Source of the DNA: Anaerosporobacter faecicola
GTDB lineage: Bacteria; Bacillota; Clostridia; Lachnospirales; Lachnospiraceae
Length of the DNA: 64,000 nt
Direction of reading: 5' to 3'
Assembly: GCF_012070565.1 (NCBI RefSeq)
Contig: NZ_JAAQRO010000003.1
Location: 62,001 to 126,000, forward strand
How positions within the stretch are numbered: the first letter of the stretch is position 1; the number at the start of each line of letters is the position of its first letter. A model generated the notes under the pieces. It saw only the letters and a program-made list of their open reading frames with translations. It ran no database searches and was not told the origin of the DNA. Positions 63,670 to 64,000 of this stretch are shown here, in pieces. A program made the position numbers and the translations under genes.

Positions 63670-64000
63670 ATGACAGTGGTTGAAGAATTAATTCGCAAAG
63701 AGAACGATGGAACAATTAGCTTTGGAAACTATGCATTAGATCAAAAATCAAAAGTTTCAGATTTTGAACATAACGGTGATCTATATAAGGTGAAAACATT
63801 TAAAGAAATAACAAAGCTTGAGAAAAATGGTTTATTCGTATATGAATCCGTACCTGGTACTTCTGTATTTTCATTTATGGCAACAGATAAGGACATTCAT
63901 TTTACGGTTGAAGGACCTAATGACGTGCAGATCACATTGGAATTAGAGCCTGAAAAGGAATATAAAGTTTTTGTCGATGATACGAATGTAGGAAAGATGA
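63670..64000 (+). CDS. Small conserved protein, 5' part (endosialidase-annotated family)
   Basis: The first 110 codons of a frame that runs out of the window. ATGGAGGGTTCTGTA precedes the ATG. The N-terminus MTVVEELIRKENDGTISFGN, then LDQKSKVSDFEHNGDLYKVK and NGLFVYESVPGTSVFSF resemble short (about 130-residue) clostridial proteins commonly labelled endosialidase in databases. That label has no visible catalytic support here; the protein looks like a small acidic beta-rich cytoplasmic protein. Function unknown. Confidence 0.7.
   Translation, partial: MTVVEELIRKENDGTISFGNYALDQKSKVSDFEHNGDLYKVKTFKEITKLEKNGLFVYESVPGTSVFSFMATDKDIHFTVEGPNDVQITLELEPEKEYKVFVDDTNVGKM

Overview
The window comes from a low-GC, Gram-positive anaerobe, most likely a motile, plant- or glycan-degrading member of the Lachnospiraceae (Clostridia). 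The evidence is the A/T-rich codon use, strong AGGAGG ribosome binding sites, a T-box leader, YesM/YesN plus LplB/YtcP/LplA-type sugar uptake, a type IV pilus locus of Gram-positive style, an McsA-McsB-ClpC operon and cytoplasmic glycoside hydrolases. No rRNA, tRNA, transposase, prophage or CRISPR array is visible. Almost everything is ordinary chromosomal coding sequence, interrupted by several small dispersed non-coding repeats.

Layout. 1-5.2 kb: the end of a T-box leader, then an archaeal-type aspartyl-tRNA synthetase with gatC-gatA-gatB (tRNA-dependent amidation). 5.3-8.0 kb: an HD-domain hydrolase and a large M29-type aminopeptidase. 8.1-20.9 kb: a carbohydrate region with a DUF624 membrane protein, two sugar ABC permeases, a large solute-binding lipoprotein, a chemoreceptor, a GH29 alpha-L-fucosidase and a YesN/YesM two-component pair. 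21.2-22.9 kb: purK-purE. 23.1-24.3 kb, minus strand: a solitary protein homologous along its whole length to the DNA-recognition half of the restriction enzyme FokI, without nuclease domain or methyltransferase. 24.8-42.5 kb: a complete type IV pilus operon (PilB, PilT, PilC, PilA, PilD, a PilM-PilN fusion, PilO, four minor pilins, one of them about 737 residues and lacking Glu5, and a 1701-residue exported protein). 42.6-47.1 kb: an esterase, a LytTR response regulator, a GH27 alpha-galactosidase and a divergent AraC regulator. 47.3-50.5 kb: purM-purN-purD. 50.8-52.9 kb: a TetR-controlled redox operon (flavodoxin/ferredoxin protein plus a membrane four-histidine and FMN-binding protein). 53.1-54.3 kb: cyclopropane fatty acid synthase. 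54.7-58.3 kb: an SH3b/glucosaminidase wall enzyme with a membrane-anchored cohesin-like partner. 58.6-63.2 kb: a GntR-mcsA-mcsB-clpC stress operon in which a YtrA-type GntR repressor occupies the place of CtsR. The window ends inside a small conserved protein gene.

The most unusual signals are (1) the stand-alone FokI recognition domain; (2) a roughly 90-bp dispersed element with two covarying hairpins, found directly before the FokI-like gene, before purM and downstream of clpC, with shorter relatives elsewhere; (3) two further repeat families; (4) the giant pilin and giant exported protein of the pilus operon; and (5) the GntR/operator arrangement replacing CtsR. All homology statements are from recognition of sequence motifs; no database search was run.
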